64,000 nucleotides of DNA from Clostridia bacterium (GCA_026418275.1 JAOABQ010000049.1:1-64000); one strand, 5' to 3'; shown: positions 7,918-17,483, counted from the stretch's first letter. Notes: generated from the letters alone by a model not told the origin. A program made the numbers and translations.

Positions 7918-10380
7918 ATGAAGGCTGTTATAATGGCGGGGGGGGAAGGTACACGGCTTAGGCCGCTTACTTGCAATTTACCCAAACCTATGGTGCCGAT
8001 TATAAACAAACCTGTGATGGAGCATATAGTTGAGTTACTTAAAAAATATCAAATAAGTGATATTGCTGTAACATTACAGTACATGCCTGAGATGATCAAA
8101 GAATACTTTCACGATGGAAAAGAGTTTGGTGTCAATTTGAGGTATTATATTGAGCAAACTCCTTTAGGGACTGCAGGAAGTGTAAAAAATGCGGAAGAAT
8201 TCTTAAATGAACCTTTTGTAGTTATAAGCGGGGATGCATTAACCGATGTTGATTTAAATAAAGCCATTGAATTTCATATAAACAAGGGAGCTATTGCAAC
8301 CCTTGTTTTAAAAAAAGTGGATATTCCCTTAGATTATGGCGTAGTTGTTACAGATGAAGAGGGCAGGATAACACGTTTTCTCGAAAAGCCCGGATGGGGA
8401 GAGGTTTTTAGTGATACTGCAAATACCGGAATTTATATACTATCACCTGAAGTTTTAAAATTTTATGATAAGGACAAATATTTTGATTTTAGCAAAGATT
8501 TATTTCCAATTTTATTGAAAGAAAAATACCCGATTTATGGTTATGTTACAGACCAATATTGGTGTGATATTGGGGATTTAAAAGCCTATACCCAGGCGCA
8601 TATGGACGTTATGGAAGGCAAGGTAAGCATAAATATTCCAGGAAAGCAAATAAAGGATGGTGTATGGGTTGGAGAAGGTACTGTGGTTGAACAAAACGTA
8701 ACCATTGAGCCTCCCTGTATTATCGGAACAAATTGCAGAATAAAAGAGAATTCCTCCATTGGCGGTTATACGGTTGTTGGGGATGGTAATATTGTAGGTG
8801 AAAGGACAGGTATAAAGCGCGGAATTGTGTGGAAAAACTGCATGTTTGAACAAAATGTGCAGCTTAGAGGCTGCATCATCTGCAATAAAGTACATTTAAA
8901 GAACGGGTCCTCTGCTTTTGAGTACTCGGTTATTGGTGATGATACGGTAATTAAAGAAAATGCAATTGTGAAACCCAATATAAAATTATGGCCCAATAAG
9001 GTAATAGAAGCCGGCTCACAAGTGAATTCAAACTTAGTATGGGGGTCCAAATTTACCAGATCGATTTTCGGAAACCGGGGAGTTGGCGGAGAAATTAATG
9101 TGGATATTACGCCGGAATATGCTTCAAAGCTTGGGGCGGCTTATGGTGCAACATTTAGGGAAAAAGCCAAAATTGGCGTCAGCAGTGATAGTATGCCGGC
9201 TGTTCAAATGCTTAAAATGTCCTTTATAGCAGGCTTGCTGTCTACCGGTGTGGAGGTTTACGATTTGGGAAAAACACTGCTGCCCATTACAAGGTCGGCT
9301 ATACGATTTTATAAATTCGACGGTGGGATCTATATTAGTTCGTCTACAGAAAATCCCAAAAAGCTATTCATCGATTTTTTAGATACAAATGGAAGCAATA
9401 TTGATCGGAACATGGAAAGAAAAATAGAAAATGCTTTTATCCGGGAAGATTTTAGCCGGTGTGAAGGTGAATGTATTAACGAAATTAAGCCTTTAAACAA
9501 TTACAGCGAGTTTTACTTAAGAAATATCATCAACAGCCTTAAATCAAGAAAGATGAAATACAGGATTTCTTTAAATGCAAAGTCCAAAGTAATCATCCAC
9601 ACATTACTTGGAATGTTGGAAGAACTAGGATGTGAGGTTGAAATCAATGATATAAAATTAGGTAGATTGGAAAATGTAAAATCTGACGGAAGTTTGGGAA
9701 ATGTCAAACAGTTCGCTGCGCATATTAAAACAAATGCATATGACCTGGGAGTATCGGTGGAAGATACTTCGGAGAAAATGATGCTCATTGATAATAAAGG
9801 AAGAATTATAACCGAAGATATGTTTATTGCACTCATATCGATCATCTGTTTTAAAACGTTAAAGGGCGGTACGGTTGTGGTTCCTATTTCAGCGAGCCAG
9901 GTTGTTGAAAAAATTGCTAAAGACAATAACGGGAAAGTTATTAGGTCCAAAACCTCATCTCAGGATTTGATGTGCAAGATATTGGATAATTCCATGAAAG
10001 AGGAAATGTTGGACCAGTTTACCATGCATTTTGATGCGATCGCAGGGTTAGCTAAGATATTGGATTTTATGAATGAAAATCGCTATAAGTTATCTGAATT
10101 GGTTGACATGATACCTGATTTTTATATGCATAAGAAAGAAGTAGAATGTCCATGGGATGCTAAAGGCAGAGTCATGAGACATATTATTGAAGAAAATAAA
10201 AGTGAAAGCATAGAAACTATTGAAGGAGTAAAGATTCATCAACCCGATGGCTGGGTTTTGGTTTTGCCGGATGCAGAAAAGCCTACCTGTAAGGTAATTA
10301 GCGAAAGTTATAGTGCAGAGTTTGCCGAGGAATTAACAAACATCTATGTAAACAAAGTGCGGGAAATAAGTAGAAACTAA
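7918..10380 (+). CDS. Sugar-1-phosphate nucleotidyltransferase fused to a degenerate phosphomannomutase
   Basis: This 820-residue fusion has an NTP-transferase domain (1-235) with AGGEGTRLRPLT and LPKPMVPI, a left-handed beta-helix hexapeptide region (about 245-370), and a phosphohexomutase-like C-terminal half (about 380-820). It probably makes GDP-mannose or a related sugar nucleotide for wall polysaccharide. In the mutase half the phosphoserine loop (usually S/T-x-S-H-N-P) reads SSSTENP and no DGDGDR metal loop is present (SVEDTSEK in that area), so mutase activity is probably lost. The ATG at 7918 is preferred over 7909 because GAAAGGA lies at the right distance. It appears monocistronic. 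Confidence 0.85.
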   Translation: MKAVIMAGGEGTRLRPLTCNLPKPMVPIINKPVMEHIVELLKKYQISDIAVTLQYMPEMIKEYFHDGKEFGVNLRYYIEQTPLGTAGSVKNAEEFLNEPFVVISGDALTDVDLNKAIEFHINKGAIATLVLKKVDIPLDYGVVVTDEEGRITRFLEKPGWGEVFSDTANTGIYILSPEVLKFYDKDKYFDFSKDLFPILLKEKYPIYGYVTDQYWCDIGDLKAYTQAHMDVMEGKVSINIPGKQIKDGVWVGEGTVVEQNVTIEPPCIIGTNCRIKENSSIGGYTVVGDGNIVGERTGIKRGIVWKNCMFEQNVQLRGCIICNKVHLKNGSSAFEYSVIGDDTVIKENAIVKPNIKLWPNKVIEAGSQVNSNLVWGSKFTRSIFGNRGVGGEINVDITPEYASKLGAAYGATFREKAKIGVSSDSMPAVQMLKMSFIAGLLSTGVEVYDLGKTLLPITRSAIRFYKFDGGIYISSSTENPKKLFIDFLDTNGSNIDRNMERKIENAFIREDFSRCEGECINEIKPLNNYSEFYLRNIINSLKSRKMKYRISLNAKSKVIIHTLLGMLEELGCEVEINDIKLGRLENVKSDGSLGNVKQFAAHIKTNAYDLGVSVEDTSEKMMLIDNKGRIITEDMFIALISIICFKTLKGGTVVVPISASQVVEKIAKDNNGKVIRSKTSSQDLMCKILDNSMKEEMLDQFTMHFDAIAGLAKILDFMNENRYKLSELVDMIPDFYMHKKEVECPWDAKGRVMRHIIEENKSESIETIEGVKIHQPDGWVLVLPDAEKPTCKVISESYSAEFAEELTNIYVNKVREISRN

Positions 10381-10440
10381 ATGAATCTCTTATTGGTTAT
10401 GCGCTGCGAAAGGGCGATAATAGTGTGTCATATGTATCCT

Positions 10441-10464
10441 AAGGGGATGGATTAAATCCCCTCC
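10441..10464. terminator. Bidirectional hairpin between convergent genes
   Basis: AGGGGAT (10442-10448) pairs with ATCCCCT (10456-10462) between the nucleotidyltransferase gene and the converging small gene. Confidence 0.5.
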
Positions 10465-10467
10465 TTA

Positions 10468-10800
10468 TCAATCACCGTAAATGCTGTCATAAGTTTCCTC
10501 AATCTCGGGTTCGAAATAGATATCGATAAACATTATATTGCTTCTATCCACACTTTCCCATTGAGCAGGTTTTTCACTGAATGCTGCTCTGAATTCAAAT
10601 TCAGGCTCTTTTAACATATCCCTTGCGTTTTTATCCAAAGGGGAACCTTCAATATGGTAGACTCCCTTCTTAGCAAGTTCGCCAACCAACCAATGAAACT
10701 CATCCACATCAACAACATCTATGCAAGGAGTATTTCCTTTCTTCATTTCATGAACTACATCATTTAATTCGCCTGTTTGGTATCTAATTTGCCAAAACAT
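10468..10800 (-). CDS. Conserved-looking hypothetical protein
   Basis: This 110-residue acidic protein is not recognised. It is soluble (no signal peptide or membrane segment), begins MFWQIRYQTGELNDVV and ends with an acidic tail EPEIEETYDSIYGD. GGAGGGG stands upstream of the ATG, and codon use looks like its neighbours, so it is probably a real gene. It is transcribed convergently with the nucleotidyltransferase gene and has no operon partner. Confidence 0.6.
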   Translation of the reverse strand: MFWQIRYQTGELNDVVHEMKKGNTPCIDVVDVDEFHWLVGELAKKGVYHIEGSPLDKNARDMLKEPEFEFRAAFSEKPAQWESVDRSNIMFIDIYFEPEIEETYDSIYGD

Positions 10801-11042
10801 AAAACCCCTCCAATATGATATGTGAAATTTGAATGCTTACACTTCATTACCCGTAAATCCAAAACAACGGATAAATGCTTTCATTGAGTATGGAACGTTC
10901 GCTAAACCGAGTTTTTGGGTAAAATAAGTTATACAAAGAAGTTTACCACGTTTATAAAAGTTTAATCAATAAAATTGTGTTTTAATTATTATGGAAATGA
11001 TTATATTATAAAAGAGAAGAGGTTTGAAGGGGGAGAAACAAC

Positions 11043-11135
11043 GTGGGACTGGTAAAACCTGAAGCTGTAAAGAACTTTTCAGTAGACCATATATATTTCC
11101 ACATTTTAATTTCACTTGAAATAGTAAAATATTAG
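11043..11135 (+). CDS. Possible 30-residue peptide
   Basis: A GTG-started frame (MGLVKPEAVKNF at its start) is preceded by GGGGGAG at a normal distance. It lies in the otherwise empty 10801-11324 gap. Length and lack of any recognised family leave it doubtful; no clear promoter or terminator frames it. Confidence 0.2.
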   Translation: MGLVKPEAVKNFSVDHIYFHILISLEIVKY

Positions 11136-11324
11136 ACGTAGAATTAAATAAGACAGGTTTAAATATGAAAGGTATAGGCTTGCATTTCTATATAGGTCGT
11201 GAAAAGAGTTTACACGGACAAGTTGAATTCTTGTGATAATAATCAAGCAAATTGAAGTGTGCGATATAAAAGCTTTATCGCGTTTAATATAATAAAAATA
11301 TCTTAATTTTATGTGAGGTAGTAT

Positions 11325-12059
11325 ATGAAGCACCAGGGTGGAAAGCTTGTTTTTTTAATTGCATTTATTATATTGGGAATTGCAATGTCGGTACAAATCA
11401 AAAGTAATTTACAGAATATGAGAGAAAAATCTGCCTCAGAATTAAAGGAAGATAATTTAAAACTGCTGCTGAGCGAAGAGAAAAAGGTAGGAGAAAACCT
11501 CAGAAGTCTAATTAAAGAGAATGAAAGTAAAAAGGAAGAGTATATCAACGCTGCTGGAGATAATAACAACGACGAAATGGTAAAAAAGCAGCTTGCGCTT
11601 CTAGAAACTGTGGAACTCAAAGGCGGTTTAAAGGATGTAAAAGGGAAAGGGATCATCATTAAGCTCAATGATGCACTGAATATGATGGACGATAACCCTC
11701 TTGACATTATCATACATGATTCGGATGTCTATAAAATTATCAATGAGCTTAAAAAAGCAGGTGCACAGGCGATATCCATCAATGACGAACGGATTATCGC
11801 TACAAGCGAACAAGTTTGTGGCGGACCAACCATTATTGTTAATAAAAACAAGTATGCGGTTCCGTTTGAGATCAAAGCTATAGGCAATGCCGATCTGCTT
11901 TATGATACACTGTCCAGAAGTGAAATTGTGGCTGTACTCAGGCAGTTTAGAATTCGGGTTGAAATCAGCAAAGCTGATGAAGTTATTGTACCCAAATATC
12001 ATAGCAATATTGACCGGTTGGTTTCGGGGGTGGAGGTAATTAAAAGCAATGATAAGTAA
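11325..12059 (+). CDS. DUF881 family membrane-anchored protein (1 of 3)
   Basis: This 244-residue protein has one N-terminal membrane segment (about 7-25), a charged coiled-coil stretch (about 30-85) and the DUF881 domain, with the family motif AQAISINDERIIATSE and the closing NADLLYDTLSR and IVPKYH stretches. DUF881 proteins are often encoded next to division genes (divIB, ftsZ) in Firmicutes; their biochemical role is unknown. The start follows GTGAGGTAG. The next gene overlaps by 11 bp, so the three DUF881 genes form one operon. Confidence 0.85.
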   Translation: MKHQGGKLVFLIAFIILGIAMSVQIKSNLQNMREKSASELKEDNLKLLLSEEKKVGENLRSLIKENESKKEEYINAAGDNNNDEMVKKQLALLETVELKGGLKDVKGKGIIIKLNDALNMMDDNPLDIIIHDSDVYKIINELKKAGAQAISINDERIIATSEQVCGGPTIIVNKNKYAVPFEIKAIGNADLLYDTLSRSEIVAVLRQFRIRVEISKADEVIVPKYHSNIDRLVSGVEVIKSNDK

Positions 12060-12732
12060 AAATATTTCGTTAGCAGTTGTTTGTGTTATTTTAGGGGTGT
12101 TGTTATCCTGGCAGTTAAAGAGCATCAATTATATAGAGGAGCTGGCAAGTGTAGAGAAAGAAAAGGCCAATGCAATTAAAGAGGAGCTGCTGTTAGAGAA
12201 GGGGAGAAATGAGGAATTGGTAAAAAGAAGTAAGGAATTGGAGAAAGCAAACCATGAATTTGAGAGTACAAATGGACAAATCAACCAAACAACCAAAATT
12301 CTTACCCGGGATTTGGACGAAATCAGGAGTAAAGCCGGGCTTATGGATGTGAGCGGTGATGGGGTTCAAGTAGTTATCGACGAGGAATGGCCCAACGAAA
12401 TCGGAGAGGAAGAATTATTAGGCCTCATAAATCTCCTGAAGATTTCCGGTGCTCAAGCCATTGCTGTCAATGATGAGAGAATCATTGCTACCAGTGAGGT
12501 AAGGAAAACAACCAATAAGTATATTCTGGTAAATGGAAAGCAATTGATCGTACCTTATGAAATCAAAGCGATTGTCGACGCGGACAAGTTTGCAAGTATG
12601 CTTAAGAATGCAGATGGCAATTTGAAGAACTTGGAGACTAGCAGCAAAAAAGACATGATGATCGCAAAATATAATGGAAATATTGATAAGCTTGTCTCGG
12701 GGATGGGGGTGCAAAACAATGAAGCAAGGTAA
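12049..12732 (+). CDS. DUF881 family membrane-anchored protein (2 of 3)
   Basis: This 227-residue paralogue has a membrane segment at 4-22 ending LLSWQLKSI, a coiled coil to about residue 85, and the domain with AQAIAVNDERIIATSEV. Its start overlaps the previous gene by 11 bp and uses a GGGGGTGGAGGT site inside it. The nearly identical N-terminal design to the third copy suggests recent duplication of copies 2 and 3. Confidence 0.85.
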   Translation: MISKNISLAVVCVILGVLLSWQLKSINYIEELASVEKEKANAIKEELLLEKGRNEELVKRSKELEKANHEFESTNGQINQTTKILTRDLDEIRSKAGLMDVSGDGVQVVIDEEWPNEIGEEELLGLINLLKISGAQAIAVNDERIIATSEVRKTTNKYILVNGKQLIVPYEIKAIVDADKFASMLKNADGNLKNLETSSKKDMMIAKYNGNIDKLVSGMGVQNNEAR

Positions 12733-13441
12733 AAATGTAGCAATTGCATTGGTATGCATTATTCTTGGGGCAGTCATTTCCTGGCAGTATAAGAGTATTG
12801 ACTACAATCAAAAAAATGCAATGTATGAAAATAAACGTGCGGAGGATTTGAAGGATGAATTGCTGAGAGAAAAAAGAAATAACGATGAATTAACTAAAAG
12901 ATTCAGAGAGTTGGAACGGGAAAATAAAGAGTATGAAGATGCCCGTGGAAATATCAATGAAACGGTAAAGAAAATCAATAAAGAAATTGAAAAGGCTACA
13001 ATTATTGCCGGGTTAACCCAGGTAAAAGGGAAAGGGATTATTGTAACGGTTGATAATAGTAATCCGATCAAGATTGACGAAAACGATTCGTTTTCCTATG
13101 AAGTAACAGAAGAAAACATACTTAATCTATTAAACGAACTTAGGGCATCGGATGCAATTGCCATTTCCATTAATGAGGAAAGAATTATTGCTTCCAGCGA
13201 AGTGAGAAAGGTCGATAAGAATTTATTGGTAAACGGAAGGTCTCTTTCACCTCCCTTTGAGGTGAAAGTAATCGCGGACCCGGATAAACTGGAAAATTCC
13301 CTCAGGATTATCGGTGGGGTTTTGGAGCAGTTTGAATCCTCCCAATTGAATGTAAATATTAAGAAATCTGATGAAGTAATTATACCAAAAGTGAGGGATG
13401 ATGTTATAAAAACCGATTTATTAACACCCATCAGTAAATAA
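12719..13441 (+). CDS. DUF881 family membrane-anchored protein (3 of 3)
   Basis: This 240-residue paralogue has a membrane segment at 6-23 ending VISWQYKSI, a long charged coiled coil (about 30-105) and the DUF881 core with AIAISINEERIIASSEV. It overlaps the end of copy 2 by 14 bp, with GGGATGGGGG as ribosome site. After it comes a structured leader and a terminator, so the operon probably ends here. Confidence 0.85.
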   Translation: MKQGKNVAIALVCIILGAVISWQYKSIDYNQKNAMYENKRAEDLKDELLREKRNNDELTKRFRELERENKEYEDARGNINETVKKINKEIEKATIIAGLTQVKGKGIIVTVDNSNPIKIDENDSFSYEVTEENILNLLNELRASDAIAISINEERIIASSEVRKVDKNLLVNGRSLSPPFEVKVIADPDKLENSLRIIGGVLEQFESSQLNVNIKKSDEVIIPKVRDDVIKTDLLTPISK

Positions 13442-13480
13442 AAAGTACTATTTTTAAATAAATGTTATATAAATATTAGT

Positions 13481-13600
13481 GGGAAATCTGCTGCTTTCTC
13501 AAGATAGCTGCTTGAGAGTGCGCTTGTTCCCGAAGAGGTCTTAAACCAATGTACGAATGATGTTTAATATGCGTAAGGTACATTGCTTTAAGACTTTTTT
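13481..13600 (+). ncRNA. Possible structured leader with terminator
   Basis: GGGAA (13481-13485) can pair with TTCCC (13527-13531), enclosing a TCTCAAG/CTTGAGA hairpin (13497-13517). A 17-bp stem with one mismatch follows (13538-13554 with 13578-13594) and then six T. This may simply end the DUF881 operon, or be an attenuated leader of the deacetylase gene. It matches no riboswitch class I know, and has no T-box sequence. Confidence 0.4.
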
Positions 13601-13644
13601 CTTTTCTAAATGGTTTTCAGTTTTAATAATGGGGGAATCAGAAA

Positions 13645-14580
13645 ATGTATAAAAGATTATTCATTATCATTTTGGCACTATGTGTAGGTTTAGCTGCAGG
13701 TACCGGTTGCAGCAGACAAGAAGACAGTTTGAAGCCGGTGGAAGTTAGTTTGCCTGGTGAAAACACACTTGATTTAAGTGTGGAAGTAAGCGGAAGGCTT
13801 TCGGAGGACCCAATAGAACGGGTTTCTTACAATGAGGATGAATTATCGGTTGAAACTTTGGAAAACGGACTGTTGAGTAATAAGGTGCTGCGCTGGGGTA
13901 TTGCCAGAAAGCCCAACAATCAGACGCCGGATGCCGACCCCGGAACCCCTGAGCTTATAAAAAAGTACAGCAGCTTCTATATTGGGGATACCTCCAAAAA
14001 AGAAATTTACCTAACCTTCGATGAAGGCTATGAAAATGGGTATACTGCAAAAATTCTTGATGTTTTGAGGGATAATAAGGTCCAAGGCGTATTTTTTATT
14101 ACCGGACCCTATTTGAAAAATCATGAAGACCTTGTAAAAAGAATGGTGGATGAAGGGCATATTGTAGGAAACCACACCGTGAATCACCCAAGCCTGCCGG
14201 ATATTGAAGATAAAAAAATTGAAGAAGAGTTCATGGGCCTGGATAGGGTTTTTTACGAAAAATTCGGAAAGCATATGAAATATATAAGAGCTCCAAAAGG
14301 TGAATACAGTGAACGCACTCTTGCCGTGACCCAAAAGCTTGGTCTTATTAATATGTTCTGGAGTTTTGCCTATGATGATTGGTACAGGGATAAAGTAAGA
14401 GGAGCAGACTATGCATATAATATTGTGATGCGGAACCTTCATAATGGTGCTATTATTTTGCTTCATGCAGTGTCCAGCGACAATTCCGATGCCTTGGACA
14501 GAATTATAAAAGGGGCCAGGGAAAAGGGATATGAGTTTGGAAGTGTGGACAATATTGCAGTGCCTACCGATGGAACATAA
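13645..14580 (+). CDS. pdaA: PdaA-type muramic-delta-lactam deacetylase, lipoprotein
   Basis: This 311-residue polysaccharide deacetylase resembles PdaA, which removes the N-acetyl group from muramic acid during cortex peptidoglycan delta-lactam formation. Seen: lipobox LAAGTGC with Cys at about residue 23, then the NodB domain with YLTFDEGYENGYT (the PdaA-type variant of TFDDG), metal-binding HTVNH, YIRAPKGEYS and IILLHAVS. Catalytic residues are intact, unlike the NodB-fold protein at 6181. The lipobox is less usual for PdaA. GGGGGAA precedes the ATG. The next genes are sporulation yqfC and yqfD, which fits a role in spore formation. Confidence 0.85.
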   Translation: MYKRLFIIILALCVGLAAGTGCSRQEDSLKPVEVSLPGENTLDLSVEVSGRLSEDPIERVSYNEDELSVETLENGLLSNKVLRWGIARKPNNQTPDADPGTPELIKKYSSFYIGDTSKKEIYLTFDEGYENGYTAKILDVLRDNKVQGVFFITGPYLKNHEDLVKRMVDEGHIVGNHTVNHPSLPDIEDKKIEEEFMGLDRVFYEKFGKHMKYIRAPKGEYSERTLAVTQKLGLINMFWSFAYDDWYRDKVRGADYAYNIVMRNLHNGAIILLHAVSSDNSDALDRIIKGAREKGYEFGSVDNIAVPTDGT

Positions 14581-14689
14581 TTACATATCAATATTAAATA
14601 TTGCAGCCCTATAAACTACATCATATTTTGTTCAGATATAAGGATACCGGTAAAATAGAAGGAATGGGTAAAAGGGGATCGGAATAAAG

Positions 14690-15004
14690 ATGGCAGCCAA
14701 TAGAAGGAAGCAAGAACGGAAAAGTAAAAAAGAACCCAAGGTGAAATTAAAAGAAAAAGTTACGGAAATTCTTGAGCTCCCTAAGGAAATCGTGCTCAAT
14801 ATACCTAAACTGACGATGATTGGAAATCAAAACCTATTGATCGAGAACTACAAGGGAATCATTGAATATGACGATAACAGGATCCGCTTAAATACCAGTA
14901 TAGGTACAATAAGGATCTGTGGGGAGCGGTTGGTTATAAAAGAAATAACCTCCGAGGATATCATGGTGGATGGAGCGATTCTTTCCTTGGAAATATTAAG
15001 ATAG
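14690..15004 (+). CDS. yqfC: Sporulation protein YqfC
   Basis: This 104-residue protein has a basic, lysine-rich N-terminus (1-30) followed by the compact YqfC beta domain: LPKEIVLNIPKLTMIGN, ENYKGIIEY, and TSIGTIRICGERLVIKEIT. YqfC is conserved in endospore formers beside yqfD and phoH, and in Bacillus belongs to the mother-cell sigma-E regulon. Its molecular role is not established. yqfD starts about 210 bp downstream. Confidence 0.88.
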   Translation: MAANRRKQERKSKKEPKVKLKEKVTEILELPKEIVLNIPKLTMIGNQNLLIENYKGIIEYDDNRIRLNTSIGTIRICGERLVIKEITSEDIMVDGAILSLEILR

Positions 15005-15217
15005 AACATGAAATCTTTTTTGGATTTGTTGTGGGAATGGCACAGGATACTTTTTAAAATGGAAATCCTGAAGCAGAAGAATGAGAAACCAACTATGTTA
15101 TGAAAGCGCTTTAGAGTTCGCGGGTACTCCGTTTCATTGATTTTGAGGTGCGGAGCACAACAAAATGAAGTGCATTTTGGATCGCGGACTTTAAAGTGCA
15201 TTTACGGGGGAATACAA

Positions 15218-16414
15218 ATGTTAATGCTGAGATTGTGGAATTATATCCGGGGATATGTTATCATATTAGTCGAAGGATATTTTCTTGAAAAATTTATTAA
15301 TATCTGTATACGAAGACAAATATTTCTATGGGATATAGAACGGAAAAAAAGCTCTGTAATGGTTTTGAAAGTGAGTACGAAGGGATTTAAAATGATCCGT
15401 CCCATTGTTAAAAAAACCAAGTGTAGAGTTAAAATTTTAAAAAAGCGGGGAATGCCGTTTGTTTTAAACCGTTACCGGAAAAGAAAAGCGTTTGTCGTAG
15501 GGGCTTTTGTATTTGTAGCACTATTTTATTGCTTAACATCCTTCATTTGGTCTATTGAAGTTCACGGAAACAAGAAGATGGATTCACAATACATCATTGA
15601 TAAGCTGGCTTCCTGCGGTGTGAAAACAGGAGTATTGAAATATAACATTGATACAGATAAACTGGTAGATAAGATGATGCTTGATATGAAGGAACTGGCA
15701 TGGGTTGGTGTTGTATTAAAGGGTACCAAGATAAAGATAGAGGTAGTGGAAAGGGTGCAGCCCCCAAAACTTGTTCCAAAGGACCGACCTTGCAATATTG
15801 TTGCCGGTAAGGATGGTGTAATAAAGTCGGTTATAGCAAAAGCAGGACAGGATATGGTTAAAGCAGGGGACACCATAACGAAAGGTCAGCTTTTGGTATC
15901 TGGAAGTGTTGAGAATAAAAATCCGGAAATACCGCCAAAACAAGTACATGCCATCGCGAAGGTTAATGCAAGAACATGGTATGAAAAATCCTGTCCGGTT
16001 AATATTAAACGAGTAGAAAAGGAAAGGACAGGGAAGGCAAAGGATCATTATTCACTGGTATTATTTACAAAGCGGATAAATTTGTTTAGGGGTAAAATAA
16101 GTTTTGAGAATTATGATAAAATAGAGATTAAAAAGCGATTGTCGATAGGAGAAGATTTGGTTTTCCCTTTTGAGCTTATTATTGATCGGCATTATGAGAA
16201 TAATTTGGTCGAACAGGAAGTTAGCCTTGATCAGGCAAAAAGCGAAGCTGCAGATGAAGCTTATAAGGAAGTTTCAAAGGAAATACCCGAGAATGCTGAA
16301 ATTGTAAAAACGGATATTAATTATATTGAAAATGAAGACGGCACCATGAAAGCAAATGTAATCGTTGAATGCTTGGAGGATATCGGTGTCGAAGAAGAGA
16401 TTGGAGGAAATTAG
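15218..16414 (+). CDS. yqfD: Sporulation protein YqfD
   Basis: This 398-residue membrane protein belongs to the YqfD sporulation family. Seen: N-terminal LWNYIRGYVIILVEGYFLEK, a basic region, one clear membrane segment (about 92-112, ending TSFIWSIEVHGN), and a large extracytoplasmic domain with a POTRA-like start and a conserved GxxIxxGQLLVSG stretch. The ATG at 15218 is chosen because GGGGGA lies seven bases upstream. phoH begins immediately at the stop codon, so yqfD and phoH are co-transcribed. The family is restricted to spore formers; exact function is unknown. Confidence 0.88.
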   Translation: MLMLRLWNYIRGYVIILVEGYFLEKFINICIRRQIFLWDIERKKSSVMVLKVSTKGFKMIRPIVKKTKCRVKILKKRGMPFVLNRYRKRKAFVVGAFVFVALFYCLTSFIWSIEVHGNKKMDSQYIIDKLASCGVKTGVLKYNIDTDKLVDKMMLDMKELAWVGVVLKGTKIKIEVVERVQPPKLVPKDRPCNIVAGKDGVIKSVIAKAGQDMVKAGDTITKGQLLVSGSVENKNPEIPPKQVHAIAKVNARTWYEKSCPVNIKRVEKERTGKAKDHYSLVLFTKRINLFRGKISFENYDKIEIKKRLSIGEDLVFPFELIIDRHYENNLVEQEVSLDQAKSEAADEAYKEVSKEIPENAEIVKTDINYIENEDGTMKANVIVECLEDIGVEEEIGGN

Positions 16415-17389
16415 TTGGAAAGTCTTATAGAAAAAACGGTTCAATTTGATCGAATTGAGCACGCAATGAACTTATTCGGAAACTATGATGAGAATATTCG
16501 CATTGTCGAAGATGCTTTTAATGTCAAGGTAATCTCAAGGGATGATGAAATCAGAATTGTAGGCGATTTGAACGGGGTTGACAGGGCACAGGCTGTTGTT
16601 GAGAAATTGATTGCAATTGCGACACGTGGAGATATCATTACCAAACAGAATGTCAGTTACCTTGTGCAGATGGCAAGTGAAAATCAATTGGATAAAGTTA
16701 AGGATTATTTGGTTGACTATATATGTCTGACGGCCAGGGGGAAACAAATCAAGGCAAAAACCCATGGCCAGAAAATCTATGTGGATGCAATCAATAAAAA
16801 TGATATTGTTTTCGGCATCGGTCCGGCTGGGACAGGCAAGACTTTTTTAGCAGTGGCTATGGCTGTGACTGCGTTTAGAAACAAGGAGGTCAACCGGATT
16901 ATTCTAACCCGCCCCGCTGTTGAGGCAGGAGAAAAGTTAGGCTTTTTGCCCGGTGATTTGCAAAATAAGGTGGATCCGTATTTAAGGCCGTTATATGACT
17001 CCTTATATGAAATTATGGGTGCAGAGACATACCTGAAATATCTTGAAAAGGGCATGATTGAGGTAGCCCCCCTTGCTTATATGAGGGGAAGAACTTTAGA
17101 TGACTCCTTTATCATTTTGGATGAAGCGCAAAATACAACACCCGAACAAATGAAGATGTTTCTCACCCGTATCGGATTTGGCTCCAAAGCGGTAATCACG
17201 GGAGATATTACCCAAATTGATCTACCGGGAGACAAGAAATCGGGTCTTAAGGAAGTTCCAAAAATATTAAAGGATATTAAAGGTTTGGATTTTGTTTATT
17301 TATCCGACAGGGATGTTGTAAGGCATGAACTGGTACAAAGAATCATCAATGCGTATGAGCGTTTTGACAATAGGGAACAAAGAAAGTGA
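16415..17389 (+). CDS. phoH: PhoH-like ATPase
   Basis: This 324-residue protein has an N-terminal KH-like region (about 1-100) and the PhoH P-loop ATPase domain: Walker A GPAGTGKTFLA at about 136, RPAVEAGEKLGFLPGD, Walker B FIILDEAQN, and ITGDITQIDLP. PhoH proteins are RNA-linked ATPases associated with YbeY and ribosome or RNA metabolism. The TTG start at 16415 sits directly after the yqfD stop, with TTGGAGG upstream. The order phoH-pgpH-ybeY-dgkA-cdd-era-recO is the usual Firmicutes cluster. Confidence 0.95.
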   Translation: MESLIEKTVQFDRIEHAMNLFGNYDENIRIVEDAFNVKVISRDDEIRIVGDLNGVDRAQAVVEKLIAIATRGDIITKQNVSYLVQMASENQLDKVKDYLVDYICLTARGKQIKAKTHGQKIYVDAINKNDIVFGIGPAGTGKTFLAVAMAVTAFRNKEVNRIILTRPAVEAGEKLGFLPGDLQNKVDPYLRPLYDSLYEIMGAETYLKYLEKGMIEVAPLAYMRGRTLDDSFIILDEAQNTTPEQMKMFLTRIGFGSKAVITGDITQIDLPGDKKSGLKEVPKILKDIKGLDFVYLSDRDVVRHELVQRIINAYERFDNREQRK

Positions 17390-17483
17390 GATTAATGACA
17401 TCGTGTTACACGAATATGAGTTAAACTGCTTAATTTTGTTTTAGGGGTTTATGCAGGGTATTTTAGAGTCGGAGGTGTACCAA

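Noticed and set aside
9513..9950. 145-codon minus-strand frame inside the nucleotidyltransferase gene
   Set aside because: Antisense to a clear coding region, hydrophobic low-information sequence without a start signal.
13481..13600. T-box or other named riboswitch
   Set aside because: No T-box anti-terminator sequence and no match to classes I know; kept only as a structured candidate.
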